A stretch of DNA of 64,000 nt from Verrucomicrobiota bacterium (GTDB taxonomy: Bacteria; Verrucomicrobiota; Verrucomicrobiia; JABWAM01): contig JAHFSY010000014.1 in the NCBI GenBank assembly GCA_023269615.1, forward strand, positions 18,301 to 82,300, given 5' to 3'. The notes beneath the pieces are model-generated. The model made no database searches, was not told where the DNA came from, and was given only the letters and a program-made list of their open reading frames with translations. The position numbers and the translations under genes are program-made. Positions within the stretch are counted from its first letter, which is position 1. Each line of letters begins with the position of its first letter. Shown here piece by piece: positions 34,039-41,356 of the stretch.

Positions 34039-34938
34039 ATGAATTTTTTTGGATACAGCCTTCCCTTGGGAAAGTTTTTTGGGATCTCGGTCCGCGTCCA
34101 TTTCACGTTTTTCTTTTACGTGTATTATTATTTGTCCACTTCAGGAGGAGACTACCTGTTCGGATTCGCCATCATCATCGGGCTCTACGTTTGTATTCTG
34201 CTTCATGAGTTTGGTCACTCCCTCGCAACCCGGTTTTGCGGAGGCGATGCGGACGAGATCATACTCTGGCCATTTGGCGGACTGGCGTTTTGCCGCCCGA
34301 TTTTTCACCCGACGGCGGAGTTGATCACCACGGTTGCCGGGCCGATGGTGACACTGGTTCTCTGGGGATTGTTTTCACTCATTTCGCATATCATGCAAAT
34401 GGCTGGCTGGTACGAATCGTGGGCTTATGAGTACATCCTCTACATGGCCTACCTCAATCGCTGGTTGTTGATCTTCAACTTGATCCCGGCCTTTCCGATG
34501 GATGGCGGCAGGATTTTTCTCGAGCTTCTTTGGTACCGGTTGGGATTTGAAAAAGCTGCCCGCATCGCAATCATGGTGAGCCAGGGTATCGCCGTCATTG
34601 GAATGATCGTCGGCTTCAGCGGGTATTGGGGGGGAAGATGGATCGGCTTCATGTCGCTGATGGTCTTTTTTGAGTCAGCGCAACAGGTGATGTGCATGGC
34701 AACCGGGGCGGTGATCCAGCCGTTTTCCTTGAAGCAATGCCTGAAGCAATGGAACCGCCGCCGGATTTTCTTCGGACAAATTCGCGGGAGGGTTATGGAG
34801 GAATCGACGGTCGCCTTTCACGCATGCGCTGTTTGCAAACGGACCGAACGCGACGTTCCGGGCCTTGCCTTTCGCGTGGCGGCCGATGGGTGCGAGTATT
34901 GCGTCGAGCATCTCCCGTCAAAGAAAGCCCCCTCGTAA
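34039..34938 (+). CDS. Site-2 protease (M50) family metallopeptidase with C-terminal Cys motif
   Basis: This 299-residue intramembrane zinc protease has the metal-binding HEFGHS (about residue 56-61) in a membrane span and the third ligand in LIPAFPMDGGRIF (about 151-163). It has about six hydrophobic spans and no PDZ or CBS domain, so it is the short S2P type. After the membrane part, a tail carries CAVCKRTE and CEYCVEHL, which looks like a C2-CH zinc ribbon not usual for this family. S2P enzymes cleave anti-sigma factors or membrane regulators. It is convergent with the response-regulator gene (12 bp between stops). Confidence 0.85.
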   Translation: MNFFGYSLPLGKFFGISVRVHFTFFFYVYYYLSTSGGDYLFGFAIIIGLYVCILLHEFGHSLATRFCGGDADEIILWPFGGLAFCRPIFHPTAELITTVAGPMVTLVLWGLFSLISHIMQMAGWYESWAYEYILYMAYLNRWLLIFNLIPAFPMDGGRIFLELLWYRLGFEKAARIAIMVSQGIAVIGMIVGFSGYWGGRWIGFMSLMVFFESAQQVMCMATGAVIQPFSLKQCLKQWNRRRIFFGQIRGRVMEESTVAFHACAVCKRTERDVPGLAFRVAADGCEYCVEHLPSKKAPS

Positions 34939-34950
34939 CCGCCCTTCACT

Positions 34951-35637
34951 TCATTCTTGTTTTTCTTCGGGGGGCTCCTGGGCCTTGAGCGACTCGTAGG
35001 CCATGCGCAGCTTGTCCTGCTCCATGTGCATGATGTTGGCGAAGTCGGCCGTCATGGTCGTGGCCATGTCCACGCAAAACAGGGCAGGCTCGATCTTTTG
35101 CGAGGTTTCCTCGGAAAGAAGGTGGCGCTCGGCGGAGACAGCCTGCAGGCACTCGGCGATGACCCTCATGGGGTTCTCAACGTCCTTGGCGGCGCGCGTG
35201 AGCAGTTCCTCCCGCACCTTCTGCATTTCCTTGAGCGAGACGAGGCTCGATTCAAGGCGGTCGTGGATGGATTTGAGACGGAGGAGGGACTTGAGACGCG
35301 CGGAGAGTTCCGTGCGGTCGAAGGGTTTGCCGATGAAATCATCGGCGCCCGCCTTGATGGCCTTGATCTTGTCCTCCGCGCTGTTGAGTGCGGTGACGAT
35401 GATGACGGGGATGGCATAGCTGAGAGGGTTGGTCTTGATCTTGCGGCACGCCTCGATGCCATTCATCTTCGGCATCACGATATCCATCATGACGATATCG
35501 GGCCGCTCCTCGAGGACCATTTTGAAAGCCGCATCGCCGTCGGAAGCGATCACGGCTTTATAGCCTTCCGCTTCAATAAGGGCCTGCGCCATTTCCAAGT
35601 TGGCTGGCTCGTCATCTACTATCAAGACCTTGGGCAT
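34951..35637 (-). CDS. Response regulator with receiver domain and helical C-terminal extension
   Basis: This 228-residue protein has a complete receiver domain at residues 1-120: the acidic pair in IVDDEP, the phospho-acceptor Asp in VMMDIVMPKMNG, the Thr in IIVTALN and the Lys in FIGKPFDR. From 125 onward are long helices without DNA-binding or enzymatic motifs (LESSLVSLKEMQKVREELLTRAAKDVENPM...). They recall a dimerisation and phosphotransfer helical pair lacking the phospho-His. It may signal through protein contact. No histidine kinase is adjacent, so it is an orphan in this window. Confidence 0.85.
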   Translation of the reverse strand: MPKVLIVDDEPANLEMAQALIEAEGYKAVIASDGDAAFKMVLEERPDIVMMDIVMPKMNGIEACRKIKTNPLSYAIPVIIVTALNSAEDKIKAIKAGADDFIGKPFDRTELSARLKSLLRLKSIHDRLESSLVSLKEMQKVREELLTRAAKDVENPMRVIAECLQAVSAERHLLSEETSQKIEPALFCVDMATTMTADFANIMHMEQDKLRMAYESLKAQEPPEEKQE

Positions 35638-35739
35638 ATGGGCAGTGTGCCGATGGGGTGAATATTTTTACAGCGAGAAATTCAATGTGATTGCAACTTA
35701 TCCATTGAACGTTTAATCCGCAAGAACCAAGAACATCCC

Positions 35740-37320
35740 GTGCAACCCGCCCACTTTCCAAAACCCTTTCGCTCGACTGCTCCTGAGGTCAAGCTGGTCA
35801 ATGCTTTTCAATTGCCCTTTGACAACGCCATCGCCACGGCGCGCACCTGCTATTCGTCGAAAGGTGTGATCAGCCCGCAGGACGTGACAAACTGGCCGCG
35901 ACGCGACGAGCTGGCGTCCAGCCTCTACCAGGCGGGGCATCACACGGTGTTCCAGCACGCGCATTTTCAATTTTCCCTCGCCAACGTGTCGCGCCAGTTC
36001 GTCTGGACTTTCCTCCACAGCCATCCCTTTTACAATTCCGAGCAGGTCAGCCAGCGCTACGTGGAGGTCAAGCCTGGCACGTATGCCATTCCACCGATGG
36101 AGGACAAGGCGATGGCGGTGTACGAGGCCACGATCCAGCGCCAGTTCGAGGCGTACCAGAAACTGACCCAGTCCCTCATGGCACCGGTGAGCGCCGCGTA
36201 CTTTGAGCGCTTCAAGGGGCGTGCCAAAAATCCCGGCGAGAAAAAAACGCAGGACGGGCTGAAGAAGCGCTGCATGGAAGCGGCGCGGTACGTTTTACCG
36301 ATCGGGACATTTACCTACCTCTACCACACCGTGAGCGGCGTCACGCTCCTGCGCTATTACCGCATGTGCCGCGAGTTCGACGCCCCCACGGAACAATCCA
36401 TCGTGGTGGGCGCCATGGTGGAGGAGCTTCTGAAGCTGGCCCCTGAATATCGCGCCATCCTGGAAGAGCCTCTCGATTTCGAGCAAACGATCGAGCGGCG
36501 CTTTTTTGAGGCATCGGAGCACGAACAGGACCAGCGGGCGCAGGAGGAATTCATCCACGAGTTCGACGTGGACCTCGATGGTCGCGTTTCGCTGCTCGTG
36601 GATTACAAGGTCAACAACGAGAAGCTGCTCGCCGATTCGGTGCGCGAAGTCCTCGGTGTCCCGCGCACCGAGCTGCACGACGATGACGCCATCCGTCTCG
36701 TGCTCGATCCCTCCCAAAATCCGCTCCTCGGTGAGAACCTGAATCTGACGAGCATCTCCAAGCTGACGCGTTCCCTCGTTCATCCCTGCTACACTTTCCG
36801 AAAGAAACTCAGCCACACCGCCGATTCCCAGGACCAGCGTCATCGCATGACGCCCGCCTCGCGCCCATGCCTCTCGGCGTACCTCACGCGCAAGCCCGAC
36901 TATATCACGCCCGAGATTTTCCAGCACAACGGCCAGTGCAAAAAAATGTACGACGACATCATGCATGAAAGCTGGGAAGGGATTGCGAAACTTAAAAAAA
37001 TGGGCGTGCCCGACGAGTTCGCCGCCTACCTGCTGCCGAACGCCGTTTCGATCCGTTTTACCGAATCGGCCGACCTGATGAGCCTCTGGCACAAGTGCGC
37101 GATGCGGCTGTGCTACAACGCGCAGGAGGAAATCTGGCGCGCGGCCGTGGACGAGACGGCCCAGGTGCGCGACATCAACCCGCGCATCGGCAAATACCTG
37201 CTTCCCCCCTGCGGCCTCCGTGCGCTCGCCCGGCAAAAACCCATCTGCCCCGAAGGCGACCGCTACTGCGGCATCCCCGTCTGGAAAAAAGAACTCAAAG
37301 AATATGAACGAGTTATCTGA
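35740..37320 (+). CDS. Double-domain ThyX-like (FAD-dependent thymidylate synthase family) protein
   Basis: This 526-residue protein is about twice the size of ThyX. The N-terminal half has FQHAHFQFSLANVSRQF and then HSHPFYNSEQVSQRYVEV, the place of the ThyX motif RHRxxSxNxxSxRY, but with HSH for RHR. The C-terminal half has a similar pattern (SKLTRSLVHPCYTFRKKLSH and then DQRHRMTPASRP), so it looks like an internal duplication or fusion. Canonical ThyX converts dUMP to dTMP with FAD and methylene-tetrahydrofolate; with the altered motif activity here is uncertain. The start is GTG 35740; no ATG is available before conserved sequence. It is divergent from the response-regulator gene. Confidence 0.8.
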   Translation: MQPAHFPKPFRSTAPEVKLVNAFQLPFDNAIATARTCYSSKGVISPQDVTNWPRRDELASSLYQAGHHTVFQHAHFQFSLANVSRQFVWTFLHSHPFYNSEQVSQRYVEVKPGTYAIPPMEDKAMAVYEATIQRQFEAYQKLTQSLMAPVSAAYFERFKGRAKNPGEKKTQDGLKKRCMEAARYVLPIGTFTYLYHTVSGVTLLRYYRMCREFDAPTEQSIVVGAMVEELLKLAPEYRAILEEPLDFEQTIERRFFEASEHEQDQRAQEEFIHEFDVDLDGRVSLLVDYKVNNEKLLADSVREVLGVPRTELHDDDAIRLVLDPSQNPLLGENLNLTSISKLTRSLVHPCYTFRKKLSHTADSQDQRHRMTPASRPCLSAYLTRKPDYITPEIFQHNGQCKKMYDDIMHESWEGIAKLKKMGVPDEFAAYLLPNAVSIRFTESADLMSLWHKCAMRLCYNAQEEIWRAAVDETAQVRDINPRIGKYLLPPCGLRALARQKPICPEGDRYCGIPVWKKELKEYERVI

Positions 37321-37343
37321 TTCTCAAAAAGACGGATCTTTGG

Positions 37344-37372
37344 CCACGGATTGACACGGATGAAACACGGAT
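37344..37372 (-). repeat. Family E repeat, inverted left copy
   Basis: CCACGGATTGACACGGATGA and onward; it is the inverse complement of 37404-37433, so the pair can form a long stem around a 31 bp loop. Confidence 0.75.
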
Positions 37373-37403
37373 GCCCCCTGGATCCCGATGCGGAAAATTA
37401 AAA

Positions 37404-37433
37404 ATCCGTGTTTCATCCGTGTTCCATCTATGG
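37404..37433 (+). repeat. Family E repeat, right copy
   Basis: ATCCGTGTTTCATCCGTGTT and onward; it is the partner of 37344-37372. A run of CATCCYTCATCC words follows at 37452-37473, just before the creatininase-family gene. Confidence 0.75.
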
Positions 37434-37481
37434 CTGAATAATCTTCCGCCTTCATCCCTCATCCTTCATCCTTTTCTTCCC

Positions 37482-38276
37482 ATGCTTTACGCCGAACACA
37501 CCTCCCCTGAAATTGGACGTCTTGCGCCCAAAACCATCGCACTCCTGCCGCTCGCTTCGGTGGAACAGCACGGACGTCATCTCCCTCTCATCACCGACAC
37601 CGCGCTCGTGACGGAAGTGGCGAAACGCGTGGAGCGTGCGCTCCCCAAGCAGGTGGCATTACTGCCCACGCTCTGGCTTGGCTCATCGCATCATCACCTG
37701 GGTTTTCCGGGAACGGTGAGCGTGACGAGCGCCACGTACATTCAGATGATCATGGAAGTGGTGGAATGCCTGTCGCGCGCCGGATTCCGTCGCATCTTTC
37801 TGCTGAACGGCCACGGCGGCAACATCGTCCCGGGAGGCGAAGTCCTCAACCGTTTGAACCAGAAATGGCACGGCCCGAAAGAGCCGTGGGTCGCCTTCGC
37901 TTCGTATTGGATCACCGCCGCCGCGGAGCTGGCGTCACAAAAATTCATGAAAACCCCGAGGTTGAGCCATGCCTGTGAATATGAGACCTCAATGATGCTA
38001 GCCCTGCGCACCGATTGGGTGAAACTCAAGCTCGCGCGCGGGGAGAACCAGACGCGCGGCTCAAAATTCTATTGCCCATCTGGGACTCCGCCCTCCCGCA
38101 TCACCGTCTCCGAATCCTTCCACCAGCTCACGAGCGTGGGCGCCATCGGTTCCCCCGAGCTGTCCACCCCGGAAAAAGGCCGCAAACTCTTCAACCTCAT
38201 TGCGCCCGTGATGATCGATTGCCTCAAGGATTTCAGCAAGTGGAGGCATCCGAGGGGAAAGCAGGTGGTGATGTGA
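37482..38276 (+). CDS. Creatininase-family amidohydrolase
   Basis: This 264-residue protein is of the creatininase/MftE family of metal-dependent amidohydrolases. The metal-ligand signature is LASVEQHGRHLPLITDT (Glu, His, Asp), followed by SHHHLGFPGTVSV, the conserved LLNGHGGN loop and the late Glu in HACEYETSMML. Members hydrolyse creatinine, formamidopyrimidines or trim peptide cofactors; no neighbour narrows this down. I start at ATG 37482 (MLYAEHTSPE), as upstream in-frame codons are repeat sequence. The next gene's GTG start overlaps its stop. Confidence 0.85.
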   Translation: MLYAEHTSPEIGRLAPKTIALLPLASVEQHGRHLPLITDTALVTEVAKRVERALPKQVALLPTLWLGSSHHHLGFPGTVSVTSATYIQMIMEVVECLSRAGFRRIFLLNGHGGNIVPGGEVLNRLNQKWHGPKEPWVAFASYWITAAAELASQKFMKTPRLSHACEYETSMMLALRTDWVKLKLARGENQTRGSKFYCPSGTPPSRITVSESFHQLTSVGAIGSPELSTPEKGRKLFNLIAPVMIDCLKDFSKWRHPRGKQVVM

Positions 38277-39034
38277 ACAAACTGCGTCGTTGGATCTTAA
38301 GCCTGGGTTTCATGGCGACGCTTGTCACCAGTTCTGCCCACGCTCAACAGCCCGGTGATGTTGATGTCTGGATCAAACAGCTTTCGACTTCAGACTGGAG
38401 CCAGGTGAGGCAGGCAAAGGACAAACTTGAATCCTTGGAGATCAGTCCCGTATCGGCGTTGATTCAGTTAATGGGTGACGACAGACGCGTTGCGTTAACA
38501 AACACAGCCGATCTGATCTATCCGGGGGCCAAAACGTTTTATGGGCACGGGTATTTGGTCAACTACGATCTCGATTCAATTCCGGTGCGTGCAGGCTGGG
38601 TTCTCGAGGAATTAACCTTTCAAGATTTTGGATTTCGCGCAAATTCTCTCGAGGAGAAGAACTTGATCGAGGATACGGCTAAAAACGGGTTTAAAGAGCG
38701 ACCCTTGCCGTCAGCCACGGGGAGCCAGCCTTCGGAAGATTTCGTCATCAAGCACGCCGTTCCTGCGGCAAGGTCGTGGTGGAAGAATTCTGAAAAGAAT
38801 TGGACCAGGTTTGCTGCGCTCGAGGAGGCATTGTCGAGTCATCAGGAATCCAGGCAACTTTCAGTGCTTGAATTTCTTCGCTATGGAAACACCCCATGCA
38901 AGTCGCTCGACAAGCAATCTTATGCGGACAAGCTTCTACCCATCATCCGCGACCTTGTAAAATCCGATTCAGAATCGATCCGAATTCAAGCCGGGCATTT
39001 GATAAAAGATGGGTTTTATAGAAAAGCAAAATGA
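38273..39034 (+). CDS. Exported hypothetical protein (HEAT/armadillo-like helices possible)
   Basis: This is 253 residues starting at GTG 38273, which overlaps the creatininase-family stop by 4 bp. A signal peptide (LRRWILSLGFMATLVTSSAHAQ) is followed by a mainly helical protein with SDWSQVRQAKDKLESLEISPVSALIQLMGD and a C-terminal LVKSDSESIRIQAGHLIKDGF, reminiscent of HEAT-like repeats. I recognise no catalytic motif. Its base composition is less GC-rich than its neighbour, with runs of unbiased codons in the second half, which may hint at separate origin. Confidence 0.6.
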   Translation: MNKLRRWILSLGFMATLVTSSAHAQQPGDVDVWIKQLSTSDWSQVRQAKDKLESLEISPVSALIQLMGDDRRVALTNTADLIYPGAKTFYGHGYLVNYDLDSIPVRAGWVLEELTFQDFGFRANSLEEKNLIEDTAKNGFKERPLPSATGSQPSEDFVIKHAVPAARSWWKNSEKNWTRFAALEEALSSHQESRQLSVLEFLRYGNTPCKSLDKQSYADKLLPIIRDLVKSDSESIRIQAGHLIKDGFYRKAK

Positions 39035-39128
39035 CCAACAAGGTGCGGGAGCCGGGAGATGATTTCTTAAGGTTTTCATAGGCCAACATCATCTCCGGGC
39101 CGGACATTACAGCAGACGGTGGTGCGCC

Positions 39129-40250
39129 TCAATCGTGTCCCGTTGGGTAACTGTCGAGACGGTGAAGGCCGTCGGCTTTGAGCCAGTAATTGTGCTCGAT
39201 GCGGAGACCGCCCTGCAAACCGTAACCGTAGAGGCCGGGTTCCAGGGTGAAGACGCTTCCTTCCACGATGTGTTCGTCCGATTTGGGAGTGAACCTCGGA
39301 TGCTCGTGGTTGAGGCCGAGGCCATGGCCGGCGTGGTGGAAGAAAGTCGCCTTGGTTGCCTTGAAGCGCGCGAGGCGTTTGTTGACGAAGTTGAAGAGCG
39401 TTTTTCCGGGCAGGCCGGGTTCGATGATTTTTTCGGTGGCTTCGATGGTTTCCAGGATGCAATCCCATGCCTTGCGCTGGGCGGAACTGATTGGTCCGGC
39501 GGCGAAGACCCTCGTGATGTCGCCGTAGTAGCCGTTCACCTCCGGGAATATGTCGAGGATGTAGAGGTCGCCTTTCTGGATCCGCCGCGAGGTTGGCAGG
39601 CCGCCTTCCTTCCATCCGCGAATGCCGCAGCCGAAATCGCCTTTCAGCTCGATGTGTTTTCCCGCCGCGCGATCCATCGCCTCGGACATTGCGTGATACA
39701 CATCAAGCTCGGTCTTACCGACGGCGATCACTTCCTTCGCCCGCTCGTAGCCGATTTCCGTGATGCGGATGCCGTTCTGGATCGTGGCTACTTCATCGGC
39801 ATCTTTGGTCCGGCGCATTTTCAGGAGGTCTGGCGTGAGGTCCACGATCTCGATCTTCGGGGAAATCTTTCCCATGGCGGCCACGATTTCGTGGGAGACG
39901 CACGCGCCGTCCACGCCCACGCGCCGCACGCCACGGAAGCTGGGGCACTTGAGCATCTTGGAAACCACCGCGAGAAATTCCGCCTCGCGCGGGCGCGAAG
40001 CGCGAACGAAGGAGATCCAGTCGTAAGCTTCGACCGGGACGAATGGGTCTGCGGGCTTGGAGTGCAGCACCATCATGGCATTTCCATCGGCATCCATGAG
40101 GAAGGCCGAGGGGAACGCGGGATCGGGCAGGGTGCCTCCGAAATAGTACACGTGTTTGTGCCAGGAAAGGATGCAGCCGTCGCAGCGGCGAAGCTTGAGC
40201 GCGGTCTGCAACCGTTTCCTCCGAGAGAGACAGCCTTGGGAAGTAAGCAT
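39129..40250 (-). CDS. M24-family metallopeptidase (Xaa-Pro aminopeptidase/dipeptidase-like)
   Basis: This 373-residue protein has the creatinase-type N-terminal domain and a pita-bread catalytic domain. The five metal ligands are visible: the Asp pair in YILDIFPEVNGYYGDITRVF, His in HHAGHGLGL, Glu in VFTLEPGLYG and Glu in GLRIEHNYW. It would remove N-terminal residues before proline or split X-Pro dipeptides in the cytoplasm. I start at ATG 40250; a frame running to 40529 would translate the family B repeat at 40305-40361 and overlap the divergent gene, so I excluded it. Confidence 0.88.
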   Translation of the reverse strand: MLTSQGCLSRRKRLQTALKLRRCDGCILSWHKHVYYFGGTLPDPAFPSAFLMDADGNAMMVLHSKPADPFVPVEAYDWISFVRASRPREAEFLAVVSKMLKCPSFRGVRRVGVDGACVSHEIVAAMGKISPKIEIVDLTPDLLKMRRTKDADEVATIQNGIRITEIGYERAKEVIAVGKTELDVYHAMSEAMDRAAGKHIELKGDFGCGIRGWKEGGLPTSRRIQKGDLYILDIFPEVNGYYGDITRVFAAGPISSAQRKAWDCILETIEATEKIIEPGLPGKTLFNFVNKRLARFKATKATFFHHAGHGLGLNHEHPRFTPKSDEHIVEGSVFTLEPGLYGYGLQGGLRIEHNYWLKADGLHRLDSYPTGHD

Positions 40251-40304
40251 GCGGCCATGATTCGCGTTGCGGGGCACTCGATGCAAGGAAAAGATGAGGC
40301 GAAT

Positions 40305-40361
40305 GTAGCTGCGATCGCAAGAGCGCGGACCCGCGGGCCAAATTCTTGCGAATTCGGCTAC
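40305..40361. repeat. Full family B palindromic repeat
   Basis: It begins GTAGCTGCGATCGCAAGAGC and ends AATTCTTGCGAATTCGGCTAC less one base. It has two mini-palindromes in tandem, and lies between the divergent M24 peptidase and exported-protein genes. Confidence 0.8.
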
Positions 40362-40434
40362 GTGAGCGAATTCGGCGAGCATTAAATCGTTGTTTTTGCG
40401 TCTTCTTTCACTAAGATCAGGGACTGAAAATTGT

Positions 40435-40905
40435 ATGAACCGAAGATTGATTTCCGCTATTTTTGCAATGGTTTTCGGGGCGTTTTCCGTCATGGCGCAG
40501 GATGCGGCGGTTCCGCCCGAACTCGACAAAACATTCGACCGCTATTCCCGCGCCTGGACTCATGCGGATTGGGGACGCGTCTACGACCTGACCTCACCGG
40601 CCATTCAAAACATCCTGCTGCGTGATTTCAAAAGTCGCGATGGATGGATCAAGCACCAGTCTGAGGATTTCAAGGACACGATAAACGAACTGGAACGCAA
40701 GGGGGTGTTTCGCATGTCGGAGACCGTTTACACGTTTGCGATTATCACCCATGGAAAGCGGCCGAAGGAGGCGGGTGGCGAGTCCTTTGAAGTACCGGGC
40801 TATGCGAGCTTCCAGTTGTTCGCTGGCAAGTGGTACCTGATTGACCCCGTGATGCCCAAGCAGGCGCTTCCGGCAAAGTCTGCAACCATGCCCGCACGGA
40901 AGTGA
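40435..40905 (+). CDS. Small exported protein, possible NTF2-like fold
   Basis: This 156-residue protein has a signal peptide (MNRRLISAIFAMVFGAFSVMAQ) followed by about 130 residues whose opening, LDKTFDRYSRAWTHADWGRVYDL, is the usual pattern of NTF2/SnoaL-like or DUF4440-type domains. It ends in a strand-rich segment (FQLFAGKWYLIDPVM). The function is unknown; such domains often bind small ligands or peptides in the periplasm. Its stop shares bases with the start of the EVE gene (TGATG). Confidence 0.6.
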   Translation: MNRRLISAIFAMVFGAFSVMAQDAAVPPELDKTFDRYSRAWTHADWGRVYDLTSPAIQNILLRDFKSRDGWIKHQSEDFKDTINELERKGVFRMSETVYTFAIITHGKRPKEAGGESFEVPGYASFQLFAGKWYLIDPVMPKQALPAKSATMPARK

Positions 40906-41309
40906 TGCAGCACTGGCTCGTCAAGCAGGAGCCTTCGGCCTACAGCTGGGCGCAGTTGGTGAAGGATCGCGTCACGGCATGGACGGGCGTCCGCAACTTC
41001 CAGGCCCGCAATTTCCTCAAGGCGATGAGGAAGGGTGATCGCGTCCTTTTTTATCATAGCGTGAGTGACAAACAGGTGATGGGCATTGCGCGCGTTGCGC
41101 GGGAGCATTATCCTGATTCCACGGCGAAGGAGGGCGATTGGGCGGCGGTGGACATCGAGGCTCAACAACCACTGAAAAATCCGGTCACACTGGAGTCCAT
41201 CAAGAAGGATCTTGTGTTGAAGAACATTCCGCTGATCCGGCAATCGCGACTTTCGGTGATGCCGCTGGGAGTGGAGGAATTTGCGAGGATTCTCGAGCTC
41301 TCGGAATGA
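40905..41309 (+). CDS. EVE-domain protein
   Basis: This 134-residue protein consists of a single EVE domain: HWLVKQEPSAYSWAQLVKD, TAWTGVRNFQARNFLKAMRKGDRVLFYHS, and a C-terminal RLSVMPLGVEEFARILEL. EVE domains share the PUA-like fold and bind modified bases in nucleic acids (for example thymocyte nuclear protein 1). GTG at 40902 directly before the ATG would add one residue. It is translationally coupled to the preceding exported protein, although no functional link is evident. The stop is followed directly by a family H repeat. Confidence 0.9.
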   Translation: MQHWLVKQEPSAYSWAQLVKDRVTAWTGVRNFQARNFLKAMRKGDRVLFYHSVSDKQVMGIARVAREHYPDSTAKEGDWAAVDIEAQQPLKNPVTLESIKKDLVLKNIPLIRQSRLSVMPLGVEEFARILELSE

Positions 41310-41339
41310 ACTTCCAACGTCGAACGTTCAACGTCCAAC
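41309..41339 (+). repeat. Family H repeat (CCAACGTCGAACGTTCAACG type)
   Basis: It has successive AACGTCGAACGTTCAACGTCC-like words beginning at the EVE stop codon. It is a single copy in this window, so assignment as a dispersed repeat rests on its internal periodicity. Confidence 0.45.
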
Positions 41340-41356
41340 AAGAGAATGGAGACAGC

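Noticed and set aside
39135..40385. 416-residue plus-strand open frame
   Set aside because: It is antisense to the M24 peptidase gene, whose metal ligands are all present. The plus-strand product has no family resemblance and reads through a repeat.
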